Of a DNA stretch of 39,509 bases, positions 30,321 through 39,509 are shown in pieces. Each line of letters begins with the position of its first letter. Within the stretch, counting starts at the first letter, position 1. This DNA comes from Welwitschia mirabilis. Its lineage: Eukaryota; Gnetophyta; Gnetopsida; Welwitschiales. The notes under the pieces are model-generated. The model worked only from the letters and a program-made list of their open reading frames with translations. It had not been told where the DNA came from and made no database searches. Both the position numbers and the translations under genes were made by a program. Location of the stretch: NCBI GenBank assembly GCA_051453625.1, contig JBOZIK010000001.1, forward strand, positions 6,655,949 through 6,695,457, in the 5' to 3' direction.

Positions 30321-31214
30321 GGAGACATTAACTGTAGTATCATTAGCTACTAGAACAACAACTACTTCACCATCCGAAGCAACCTCAACTTCTCCAGACT
30401 CTAACCTCGTCTTCTTCCTTTTGTTCTTTAAAAAGGACAGTCCTTCCGAAGGTGACCTCTCTTTTTGTAGTTCTAGCAAATCGATCCTCTACCAACAGAT
30501 TTCCCTCTACTCTGACTTGCTCCACGTTTTCCACCTCTGACTTGCGAATGGCATCCCCTGGCATTCAAAGCCTCTTTAGATATTGAGGCTCCAGAACAAG
30601 CGTCCATGGATCTACAATGCTTTTCTACATCTATCAGCTTTGCAATTACTGTATCATATTCAAGCAAACTCTTGGATGTGGCAGTTAAGGTTGTCCTCAC
30701 AGTCTCCCACGAATCTGGAAGAGAACTCAGCAAGGCACAAACCTTTAGATCTCCTCGAAATCAGTACCCAAGTCTTTGCTCGAGCAAACAGACCATTCAT
30801 GTTGTCTTGATGATTCTGCAATGGGGCACCTTCCTACATCTTCATGTTGAAGATCCCGTTCATGGTATAATATTTGTTCATATCGGTAGGTTGATCATAC
30901 CTCTCCTTTAGCGTTCTCTAAAGAATCCTAACTTTGGTCAACATCCTGTAAGAATTCAGGATTCTTTCGCTACCACAAGAGAAGAGGTAACTCGTTGCTT
31001 GTTGGTTTATATCTCTCCAGGTAGCATCTAGATATTTCTGATTAAAGTTGTTTAGTGTCAAACTAGTTTTAGAGATTCCTTCTTGCTTTGGCAAAAGAGC
31101 CAAATCGTAGCCCTTAAGGTTTAGGGGGTGTTCCGTTAGGACCTTCCAGTTGGCCCAGTTTTCAGCCCCTTTCAATCTGCCCTCATTCTGCAATCGATCC
31201 ATCACGGATGGCAC
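30321..31214 (-). pseudogene. copia gag
   Basis: Minus-strand order: an N-terminal RLKGAENWANWKVL segment (about 31175-31130); LFSCGSERILNSYRMLTKVR (about 30985-30925); MLSSLPDSWETVRTTLTATS (30733-30675); DTVIAKLIDVEKHCRS; a basic Gly/Arg-Ser region; and a decayed knuckle YKKRGHLRKDCPF (about 30480-30440), with its first cysteines lost. The product would package element RNA. Frameshifts divide it into at least three pieces. The start is placed near 31214, about 330 bases after the PBS. Confidence 0.75.
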
Positions 31215-31314
31215 GGACTATACGAACAATACAGGAGTTGTACGAACACCAAAAAACGATCATATGGATGTCCCAAAAACTTTTGCGCTTGCTCGCTTTG
31301 ATTGCTTGCAAGGG

Positions 31315-31475
31315 CCGACGCACTACGCTTCGCAGCAACGCTACGCTTCATTTGCTCCACTTCGTAGCCTGTCTCTACTACATTCCTTGGGATTCACTTC
31401 GCTCCGCCTAGCTCACTCCACTACGACAATCTACTTTGCTCCTCTTATGCTACTCCGCTTCGCTTCGCTTCCTAG
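31315..31475 (-). repeat. GCTTCGCT-rich leader of the copia element
   Basis: Between PBS and gag the plus strand repeats CTACGCTTCG, CTACGCTTCA, CACTTCGTAG, TCACTTCGCTCCG and CCGCTTCGCTTCGCTTCC. On the RNA sense strand this is AGCGAAGCG-like. It is non-coding and of unusual composition for this AT-rich window. Confidence 0.6.
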
Positions 31476-31544
31476 GTTTTTTGACTCGCAAAAACCCTAG
31501 ATTTCACAACACAAGTCATAGTGCTTCAATCTGCAACAACAACT

Positions 31545-31556
31545 GCGATGATACCA
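31545..31556 (-). other. Primer binding site of the intronic copia element
   Basis: The minus strand reads TGGTATCATCGC: the first eight bases match the 3' end of initiator tRNA-Met complement, the last four do not. It lies two bases inside the 5' LTR edge (31559). Confidence 0.7.
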
Positions 31557-31558
31557 CT

Positions 31559-31927
31559 TGTTATGAATTCAGAAAGAAAAACTGTGCTAAAGCATCCAGA
31601 ATAGCAAGCAAAATATCCACGCTAGGATTTCATGTGGAAACCCTTTCATGAAAAAACCACAGGAAAGAGGTAGATCTCTCTTAGGTGGAGCAAAGAAAGA
31701 ATCAAATTTGGTACAACAAACCCTCCACACAACCCTTTTAAATAAGGTTAGGGTTACAAAGAAACTCAAAGACCGCGTTTAGTCTTTTCCCCTTTTATCT
31801 TTTGTTTACATTAGTTAACCACCTAAAGGGAGTTTACATAACTTCTATTTATAACATGTTTAATTACAAAGGGGACCATGTTTAGAAATATAACGTTAAA
31901 ACACTAATGTGGCTTCATATCACAATA
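31559..31927 (-). repeat. 5' LTR of the intronic copia element, 369 bp
   Basis: Aligns along its length with 26575-27120 (less the gap). The minus-strand end is ...GAATTCATAACA (31559). Its start is TATTGTGATATGAAG where the other copy has TGTTGGGATATGAAG, so the terminal TG has mutated to TA. The candidate TATA box TTTAAATAAGG region is near 31740. Confidence 0.8.
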
Positions 31928-34134
31928 GTAGCCTCCTAGTGTATATTCTTCTTTTCTAGGCAAACTGTATGGAGGATGTTCCTTTGTGGAATGGCTTGTC
32001 CTTAATCTTTAAGCTGAATGGTTGCTTGGTTACACCATTGGATTGTTTCTTCCCTTACCCTAATTCCGTCCTTTGGGCTTTCACCAACCTCAATCATTTA
32101 TGTTTCATGAGCCTCCATATAACAAAGACATTTGGCTTTAATTTAGCCTGTTAGCTCATGTGAGGTGAAAATCACCCCCTAGTACTTTGATGTAGTGTTT
32201 CTTGCAAGGGGTCCAAAGCAACTATTTTTCAATAGAATATCCTATGAAAAACTTATGCTTCTTGCAAGATGGCCCCATGAAATGATTTTATTACTGAATT
32301 TTATATTGTCAATCACTTTGCTCATAGTGTCAAATGAATTCGACGATATATTTGATATACATATATCAAAGTATATGACCATCTATGATATAATAGGTGT
32401 AGAGATATTTATTTAATGCATATAAGAGGACTCTATGTTGTTTAAGATTGCACCTTCCTTGGGAGAGTTGTCCCTCTTTTGGGTATGACCATCCCTCATG
32501 AGGACGATACCAATATTAATAATAACTTTTTTCAACCTTTACATCTTTCGCCTATGTAGGATGTGGTGTAGGGTTTTCATTCTGTCACCTAAAAGATAGT
32601 TGCTGAAGTGACTAGCTTCTTTGTGCAGGATGTTTTATTACAAGCAAACTTCCCTAGGAAAGAGATGCTATAGAGCCTTTGTTTCTATCATCAGGGACAC
32701 AGATGCTGAGGTGGCTTGGTTATTGGTGCAGATTATTCCTTTGGATAGAGTGAAATCAACAAGTTTATGTCTTGTAGCAGCTAGTTTACGGATGACCTCT
32801 GAGGCCTTGTTTACAGGTGGCCTCTGAGGCCTCACTTCTCTTTATCTTCACATGGATACTCCTCTTCATTCTTGTGCTAATGATGCCTAAGTACTCTAGT
32901 GGTTGACATGGTGATTCCACTCTCTTGGCTTGTTATATACCATGCTTTCTTCCTAGAATTCCTTGTTCTACCCCTTACTATATCATAGCCAGAGTCCATT
33001 CATGTAACTACTTCTATTGGGTGTGTTTCTCTATTAGATGATCGGATGGAGGATGTTCTTTAGATTAGGGCATTTCCTCTAATGTTTCTTTATTTGTTTT
33101 TTCATTTCCTCTTGTTCTTTTCCCTCTTTTTGTTGTAGCACTTCCAGCACCTTTGTTATATTTTTCACACTTTACTACTATTTTTAATGCTTCTAAATTC
33201 AAAACATAAGTGAAAAAGAAAATCTTCTATGCTTTCTTTTGTCTGCATGGATCCCACTCTTTTAAACCTGGAAAAGGTACTCATCCTAATGTTTACATCT
33301 TAATTATTTCTATAATAGAGATATTACACTTGCATTTGCTGAGTTAATGCTTAAAATCTTGCTGAGTTAAGCTTTGACTCACAAGTTTGTGAGTTAGATG
33401 AGTCAATGGTCCTGCCTTTCTCTTGTAAGATGTTTCTTTTATTACCCTTTTTAAGATATAGATGGGATCCATCAAACTTCCGAAGTGCTTAAGCACACTT
33501 TTCAACTTGAATATTGTACTGGTAGCATGAATCACTATCATGACCTTATTTTCTTGTAAAATTTTATGTTAGTATGTGTTCTAGTATTACTTAACAATCT
33601 TTCTTTATTATCTCAAAGCTTAGTAAATTACAAGTTATAGACTTCTTCATGCCAATTAGCAAACGACAAGTTCTGCTACCTTGATTAACAGAATGACAGT
33701 TATGATCACGTTGAGATTAGAGTTGTTATGCCTGAAAAAGTCAAGAAATACTAAGTGATTTAGAAGACAGAATGATCAGTTATATTATTGCTAACATAAT
33801 TTATAGGAACACATTGATCTGAAATTTAGTGGATGTACAGCTAACAACATCACTTCTTAAGCATTTTAGACTTGTTAGGACTTAGGAGTGTTCAGGATAT
33901 TTGGATGTCTTCAAAGTTTTCCATTCGCGTGTAATACTGGAATATGGAAATAATCAATTAATCCATTTTGTAGATGTTTTTGGTCTGCCAAAATTATAGG
34001 ATATTATCTGATATTGTGCTGTTTAGAAGGAAAACATTTTCATCTTACAGTTTCGATAGAAACATTCCATTTATTTAATTTATGCAAGCACAGAGAAAGA
34101 GATATTAATTTGTTTGGTTGTGGTTGCAAATCAG
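31928..34134 (+). other. Intron, right part
   Basis: AT-rich non-coding DNA. No retroelement protein motif or exon was convincing on either strand. It contains a perfect 20-bp palindrome at 32351-32370. Confidence 0.5.
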
Positions 34135-34248
34135 ATGGCATGCTCAAGGAACCACTTTTGCCAAAGGTAGAATCGGATACCAATGCTGGATGGAGTTCAC
34201 AGTCTGGAAGCACTAAGCCAATACAATCACAGCATCCTTTGCTATCAG
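34135..34248 (+). CDS. Small host-gene exon, 114 bp, phase 1-1
   Basis: Acceptor gttgcaaatcag before 34135 and donor CTATCAG|GTCAGT at 34249. Joined to 24725 it continues SSK-D-GMLKEPLLPKVESD in frame, and it leaves one base (G) for the next exon. The 38 codons are Ser/Gln/Pro-rich with no known domain. The segment around VESDTNAGWSSQSGSTK resembles AESDANDPSSSRAGRST in the exon at 39007. Frame agreement on both sides is the main evidence that it is real. Confidence 0.6.
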
Positions 34249-35015
34249 GTCAGTATCCTTAATGTGTTTATTGGCACTGTTGTTTTGCCTTTTCATAATT
34301 AGACTTAACATTATAGAGAGCAAGAACTGGCACATATTCTTTCTTTAAGTTGGAATACCAATCCATTAGATGCCAAGTTAAAAGGGATACTTTCTTTTTC
34401 CTTTAAGTAAACATATATCTAGAAAACACATATTTTTCTGACATTAGGATTTTGATGCTTGAATGAAATTTTTGTCAACCTTCCTACATAACTAGACATA
34501 CCCATGTGTGATAATATATGTGTAGTGGACTTGGTGATAGGATGAAACAATAGCAAGCATGCAGTTTTTTGTGTCCTTGGAATTTTTGTGGAATTAGGAG
34601 TATGTTGGTACATACAAGCAAGCACACTTCAAAAATAATTGAATTTTAACTATAAACAACCCTTCTTGCTATTTAAACACTATCCTTATTTTTTCCTCTT
34701 ACTATCATTTTGTGAGTCACTTATGCATGCTCTAACCAATTTTCATCAGTAATCTAAGAACATTGCAGTAGAAATTGGAACCTAACCCCTTTCTTATATT
34801 TGGAACCTATTGCATGTAAAGTAAATTTAAAAAAAAAGAACATTTTCTAAGAGGCATATGTTGTGTATTAACTGTTCGACAGAAATGCCAACTAATAAGA
34901 TATCTACATTTGATGGTTCCCATTGTGGTAGCATACTGGTGATTGGTATTTGACTGTTAATAGATTACATAAATCTGTGTTTTGAGGCCATGAAATTGCC
35001 TTCTTGACAAGCAAG

Positions 35016-35108
35016 AAAGAAACAGACATGGTGATCTTGAGCTACAGGATCCCAAAACTGCAACACCTACCTTCAAGGAGGGACAGCACTTTATTGCTCT
35101 TGGCTTTG
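35016..35108 (+). CDS. Possible small exon, 93 bp, phase 1-1
   Basis: Preceded by ...gacaagcaag and followed by TTTG|GTAATT. With one base carried in and out, it reads in frame (RHGDLELQDPKTATPTF..., 31 codons) and would link the exons at 34135 and 39007 without breaking the frame. Codon composition looks coding. The acceptor has a poor pyrimidine tract, and skipping it also keeps frame, so it is a candidate or alternative exon only. Confidence 0.3.
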
Positions 35109-35347
35109 GTAATTCATTAAAGGTTTCTGTATTTTCCCCACTCATAATTCAAGATGGTTTCTTAGTGTAATGGTATATATGACATTTAAAACATTGGATC
35201 TAGTAACTGATGCATGCGAATGATAGCAGACACAATTGAAAGCATAAACAGTCAGGGTAGAATGTAAATCTACAAAAGAATGTACAATCACATGCTAGAA
35301 GACAAACATACAATGGAACACAAGCTACAACCAAGTGAATTCCTATT

Positions 35348-35460
35348 GTAGAAGACTTACACAAAAAAACAGTTATGATATATGACATATTTGTCCATGG
35401 TAGAAGACTCACCTAAAAGCACTTATAATAGAGGACATACTTGTCCATTGTAGGAGACAA
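35348..35460. repeat. Tandem repeat, unit about 51 bp, two copies and a stub
   Basis: 35348-35399 and 35400-35449 share GTAGAAGACT.AC, CA.TTAT.ATA and GACATA.TTGTCCAT; a third start (GTAGGAGACA) follows at 35450. Confidence 0.75.
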
Positions 35461-35467
35461 GAATATA

Positions 35468-35555
35468 GTAGACCACTAATTTGGAAGATTGGACATGTAT
35501 GGTATAATGGCGTAGACCACTAACTTGGAAGGTGGGACATGCATGGTAGGAATGT
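35468..35555. repeat. Tandem repeat, two 44-bp copies
   Basis: 35468-35511 and 35512-35555 both read GTAGACCACTAA.TTGGAAG, TGGGACATG or TTGGACATG, and ATGGTA. A partial third copy (GTAGACAATT) starts at 35578. Confidence 0.8.
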
Positions 35556-35600
35556 ATTCCCTACATGATAGAATGGAGTAGACAATTCTGTACATTGTAG

Positions 35601-35785
35601 CTTCTCTTGGTAGCATCTGTAGTATGACCCTTGGTTTCAAATAAAGCATCTATGATTTTGGCTATGGGTTCACTTTCATGGTTGTATTGTTTACAGAGTG
35701 GCTTGTCTTGGTAGCATCTTTGGTACGACCCTGGGTTTGAAATAAAGCATCTATGTTTTTGGCTATGAGGCCACTTTCATAGGTG
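35601..35785. repeat. Direct duplication, two 84-bp copies, period 101
   Basis: 35601-35684 and 35702-35785 share TCTTGGTAGCATCT, ATAAAGCATCTATG, TTTTGGCTATG and CACTTTCAT, with roughly 85% identity. Confidence 0.8.
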
Positions 35786-37366
35786 TTTGAGCAAGCCCAA
35801 GCGCTAAGCATGAGCTAAGCCCCTATGGTAGTAACTGAAACTATGACTATTATAGGATTTTAAGTGTCCTGGAGCACCCCATCCCTAGTCTCCAATCCTA
35901 AGACCACAACCTGAGTGGATACCATCTTGACCTTTAATTTGATATTAAATTTATGCTAGACAAGGTATCACAACTCATGAGGACTCTCCTAGTCACTCAT
36001 GAGTCACAAGTTTTCTAGATAGGGTAAGTTTCGAATCCCAGATCACATATGCATGCTATGTCATAGGAGTTTAACTTGCCTAAAGTGATTCCATTGCATC
36101 AAAGACAAGTCAAACATACATGACTCTTTATGTGTGATTACTCATTCCGAAAAAGAAATATTACTTCATTAGACTCTAAAGATATCAGTGTGCGCACTAC
36201 ACGTCGTACATGCTTAATAGGGTTGAAAGAATGAAAACTACAATCTTATTTCAATTTTATGACTTTAATGAGATTGACAATTCAAATACAATTTGAAAAC
36301 ACATTCTGGTTTGCAACAAAGTTGGATTTATTTTTATTTGCTTTCATTTTATGCATCTTTTTCAAGAAAGGAAAAGAAGATAAGGGTGATGAATGTTTTT
36401 CTTCCATCATGCATAGTTGTTTACTGTTGTTGTTGAATACATGAGATTTGGCACTTGTATGATTGTAATCAGTATCATGGCTATAGAGTTTTCTAGTTTT
36501 GATTTCTTATGTACATTTCATGACTGTGTCAACCCACCTGTATGCTTTTAAATATGTTCAAAATCATTGGATGTCATTTTATATTTCATGATTGCAATAT
36601 TCAATTTTTGTGTTCAAAATTTCAATGACATTTCAACTGCCAAACACCAAACTATGCAAACATCACATGGTCATCTCCGGCCGTTGGTCAGAAGCAGGTT
36701 ACTATGAGATCCCTTCTGTCTTTCCGATGATTGATTTACTCATGAGCATGTCCCATACATATGTGTCCCAAACTAAGTCAACAAGCACTACATGTCTTGG
36801 CTAGGATAATGGTGACTGGCCCCCTCCCTAACAATTGTAAGGATACCTATTGGGTATGCACCTTTAATAGTGCATGCATTATTCTCAATTAACCTTCAAA
36901 ACTTCTTATAATAAATAGACATTTATACACAAGAAGAGCTTGTTTTTATCAATGTAAAGCACAATACAAATTATGCCATTTGGTCATTATTAACTCACTC
37001 TGTTATAAGGCAGGGCACTTTACAATATACATACATTCATGTGTCATGAACTTTCAATGAAATTGTCCTACTGGCTGTCTACAATTTAATAGTCCTAAGG
37101 AGCCTGTTTTATGGAAGCCTTCATAGCTTTAACTCAAGCAATTAGAGACCAAGGTCAAAAATTGTTCTCTCCAATCAAATCATCTCCTGGTCTTGCACAT
37201 TCAAAATATTCGTGATGGTTAATTTTGTCGTTATGATACTAACTCGAGTAACTTCAAAACACGGGGGATCTAAATGGTCAGAACTGCATGAACTGTATTC
37301 TTAGAGAGCAATTTTAAGGTTTCAGTCAAATCTTTGTATTTGTATATTAATATGCTGTGGATATGC

Positions 37367-37585
37367 CTTGACAGTTATATTGTTCCTCTAAGTTCCCATG
37401 GTCATCTCAAAGGTCAATTATTGTCCCCCAAAATCCACCACCAAATCAAAAATCGTTAAAATTGCCCATCCCAGACTTGGCAGTTATTTTGTACCAATGA
37501 GTTATCATGGTCTTGTCAAAAGCAAAATTACAGCACAAAAAATCCACTTCTAAGTCAAAAGCTATCAAAATTGCTCATCATGGAT
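37367..37585. repeat. Tandem duplication, two copies of about 109 bp
   Basis: 37367-37475 and 37476-37585 share CTTG.CAGTTAT, ATGGTC.T.TCAAA, AAAATCCAC, TCAAAA..TAT or CGTTAAAATTGC, and CCCAT or CTCAT, with roughly 70-75% identity. Confidence 0.7.
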
Positions 37586-38211
37586 GTGACTAGGTACCCC
37601 ACAGGCCCATATCTCTTTTCCACCTTTTGATTTCAAGTTTCAAAAAATGTGGAAAATGAAATGTCAAATTCAAATTTTAATTCCATTAATCAAATTACAA
37701 GAGTCAGTAGCATCTAAATTCAAATTTGGGATGGATTCAACTATAAAGATCTCATTCCTAATTAATTTTAGAGCAGCAGTGACATCTTTTGCATCATCAT
37801 CTCTTGGGCTCAAGCAAGTGGCCTTCAGACTATTGTCAAAAAACTGTCAACCAAGGGTTTTATAGAATATCTCGTCTGTTCCTAAGGTCTACTTGATCTT
37901 TGATTTCAGTCAACTGCCTCTGTAGAGTATGCATGATGAGATCCTTCTGCAATTGGTTCAAGCATTTTTGTAGAAATAAAGTAAAGTTTCCATTTAATAA
38001 GTGTTAATGTCGCTGGAAGTTTGCTTGTAATGATTTCAGTTTTTGTTTCCATTTGCCAGCGGAATCAATAATTTATTATTTAATGCATTGGATTCACTTC
38101 TTTCCCACTAGCCTTTGTCTTCCAACCTTCACACTTTTTGAACTTGCATGACCATCACCATTGTCTTTTGCCTTCAGTTCTTTTAATGTAGCGAATAACA
38201 TTTTTTTGTTG

Positions 38212-38519
38212 GGCCCACTGCCTTCACACCAAACACCATGACCATCGGGGAAACTGGAAACCAATAATAAACTCATAACTCAGGTTGGGCATGGGAAGTT
38301 CATACCTAACAATCTCTTTCTCAGTCCATATGCCAATTGCTCACATCAGCCAGGTAGGCACTAGGGAGATCTGAATTTGAGACCAATCCAAAAACCTACC
38401 TCTAGTGCTAATTATTGGGCACATTACCATTATACCCAAAGCCATGACCATGGTGGAAACCAGAATCCATAGATAAAACCCACCTATCAGGATGGGCATG
38501 GGGAGTGCATTCCCAACAA
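38212..38519. repeat. Direct repeat pair of about 102 bp, period 205
   Basis: 38212-38312 and 38417-38519 share GGGC.CA.T.CC, CCATGACCAT, GGAAAC, GGTTGGGCATGG or GGATGGGCATGG, GGAAGT or GGGAGT, and CCTAACAA or CCCAACAA. A 61-codon minus-strand open frame over the second copy is probably a fragment of an interspersed repeat, not a gene. Confidence 0.65.
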
Positions 38520-38623
38520 GTGTCACCCTGCTTCATGTACAAAATTTATATTTACCTATTAAACAATATTATAGGACCGTGAATTTAAAGGACACTAAAA
38601 TGTTTCAATGTTCACAAACCAAC

Positions 38624-38684
38624 AGAGACATATGACGTTTATCACACAATGTAGAAAGAGACATGTGACGTTTATCACACAATG
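38624..38684. repeat. Short direct repeat, 2 x 28 bp
   Basis: AGAGACATRTGACGTTTATC followed by ACACAATG occurs at 38624-38651 and 38657-38684, with only one mismatch and a five-base spacer. Confidence 0.85.
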
Positions 38685-39006
38685 CTTCTGTGATACTATG
38701 TTTCTGAAGACATTATTAGTAACATCAACACTTTTTAGTTGTTTTTCATTTGTTAGAAGAAGAAGTTGATCTTTGGATGCCGCTAAAATGTTTGATTCAA
38801 ATGTGATTTTTCAGTTTTTGCCAGGCAAAAGCCAATTAGTCAGATTTACAATAATTTATGCTTTAATCATATGATTTTAGGATGCCATTATTCCACTTTG
38901 CACTGGTCAAAACTATAGCATTGCATCGTATTGTATGGTTCAAGAAGAAAATATTTCTAACTTAAAATTGCCATCGAAACAAAACATTGATATCTCTTTG
39001 GTTGAG

Positions 39007-39135
39007 AATCAGGACAAGGACTTAAGGCATCGCCGTTACAGAAAGCAGAATCGGATGCCAATGATCCTTCGTCGTCACGGGCTGGTCGTAGCACTGCCTA
39101 TGAGGTTACAAAGCTGGAAGATTATGAATTATCAG
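39007..39135 (+). CDS. Host-gene exon, 129 bp, phase 1-1
   Basis: Starts after tctctttggttgag and ends at TTATCAG|GTGGGC. Taking one base from the previous exon, the reading is open over 43 codons (SGQGLKASPLQKAESD..., ending YEVTKLEDYELSG) and again leaves one base. The preceding exon also ends in SG (LLSG). No domain is recognised. The rest of the gene lies beyond the window; 39136-39509 is intron-like with no gene seen. Confidence 0.6.
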
Positions 39136-39509
39136 GTGGGCAGACTAAACTTGCTCATTGGCTCTGCTTGGATGATATTGCATATTGATTTTTCTTTAAT
39201 TTGGAATGCCAAATTAATTGCTTTCTGGTGTAACACAGATACTTAGATAAAAAGTTCTATGAGAAACAACATGCACATCTTTTGATGCTTAAATGAAGTT
39301 TCTGATTCATACTGCTTAGAACATGAATCAAAAAGGGGAAAAAACAGTAAAACACTAAAGGATGTGTTGGGGTAGTGGAATCACTCCCTCCTGCATGTAA
39401 TATGGGCCATTTATATAGTAACACTTGAACCAGTGACCATGTTTAATCTAGTTAATAATGTATTAAAGGTTTCAAAGCCCTTGTTCCTTGTATTTTTTCC
39501 TCTTTGGAG

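Larger units (their letters stand above)
26575..31927 (-). mobile_element. Full-structure Ty1/copia element in host intron, antisense, inactive
   Basis: 5' LTR 31927-31559, PBS 31556-31545, gag, protease, integrase, RT, RNase H, polypurine tract (minus AAGGGGAAGAA at about 27131-27121) and 3' LTR 27120-26575. The flanking pentamers are ATAGC (26570-26574) and GTAGC (31928-31932), a 4/5 match consistent with a target-site duplication. The LTRs differ by an estimated 10-15%, so the insertion is old. It includes two 100-N gaps with duplicated flanks and one 10-N gap. It lies on the strand opposite to the host gene. Confidence 0.85.
34249..39006 (+). other. Intron with clusters of short tandem duplications
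   Basis: 4.76 kb, or two introns if the candidate exon at 35016-35108 is real. Apart from the listed repeats no gene or transposon protein is recognised. Open frames of 60-72 codons on either strand are of chance length and composition. Confidence 0.45.

Noticed and set aside
29457-30540. Plus-strand open frames of 128 and 135 codons within the intronic copia
   Set aside because: They are antisense shadows of the well-supported integrase, protease and gag on the minus strand.
1-39509. tRNA, rRNA or organellar insertions
   Set aside because: I looked for cloverleaf-like and conserved rRNA or plastid gene segments and saw none; only tRNA-Met-complementary PBS sites are present. A tRNAscan or organelle search would settle it.

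Overview
The window looks like nuclear DNA of a seed plant with a repeat-rich genome: AT-rich, crowded with degenerate Ty1/copia and Ty3/gypsy LTR retrotransposons, with spliced host-gene fragments between them and introns of several kilobases (up to about 9.4 kb). No bacterial, organellar or viral gene layout is seen. I cannot name the species; long introns filled with retroelements fit a gymnosperm or another large plant genome, which is inference. The sequence is a scaffold with four 100-N gaps (279-378, 1014-1113, 26911-27010, 27982-28081) and three 10-N gaps (7634-7643, 17840-17849, 30080-30089). Three of the 100-N gaps are flanked by the same sequence on both sides.

Layout. 1-1013: plus-strand copia gag fragment. 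1114 to about 4830: minus-strand copia element (integrase, protease, gag, PBS and one LTR). 5329-6804: three candidate exons of a minus-strand host gene whose last visible exon ends in an RRM-like segment. 7554 to about 8240: copia LTR-like segment. 8241-9224: purine-rich DNA with a tandem duplication. 9225-11060: two LTR copies in opposite orientation around a non-coding core. 11061-12160: plus-strand copia gag/protease, joined tail to tail to a minus-strand copia (12161-13502) with its LTR to about 14630. About 14640-20900: minus-strand Tat/Athila-like Ty3/gypsy element (gag, protease, extra RNase H, RT, RNase H), interrupted by a solo copia LTR at 18028-19417. 20900-23290: its probable 5' region, with three polypurine tracts.

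23982-39135: a plus-strand host gene. Three exons (23982-24725, 34135-34248, 39007-39135) and one weaker candidate (35016-35108) can be spliced in one continuous frame, all with phase-1 boundaries. Its 9.4-kb intron carries a complete but dead antisense copia element (26575-31927) with both LTRs, PBS, polypurine tract and near-identical target-site duplication, plus a 109-bp poly(A)-tailed retroposon with a perfect 17-bp target-site duplication (25846-25954). The next intron holds several clusters of short tandem duplications.

The points most worth a second look are (i) the gypsy element order protease - extra RNase H - RT - RNase H, where the extra RNase H lies before RT; (ii) arrays of short GTCGACC-like or GGACGTCC-like words inside LTRs that share one terminal signature; (iii) an in-frame tandem duplication that doubles the YLDD motif of the gypsy RT; and (iv) the host gene of phase-1 symmetric exons, two of which look related to each other.
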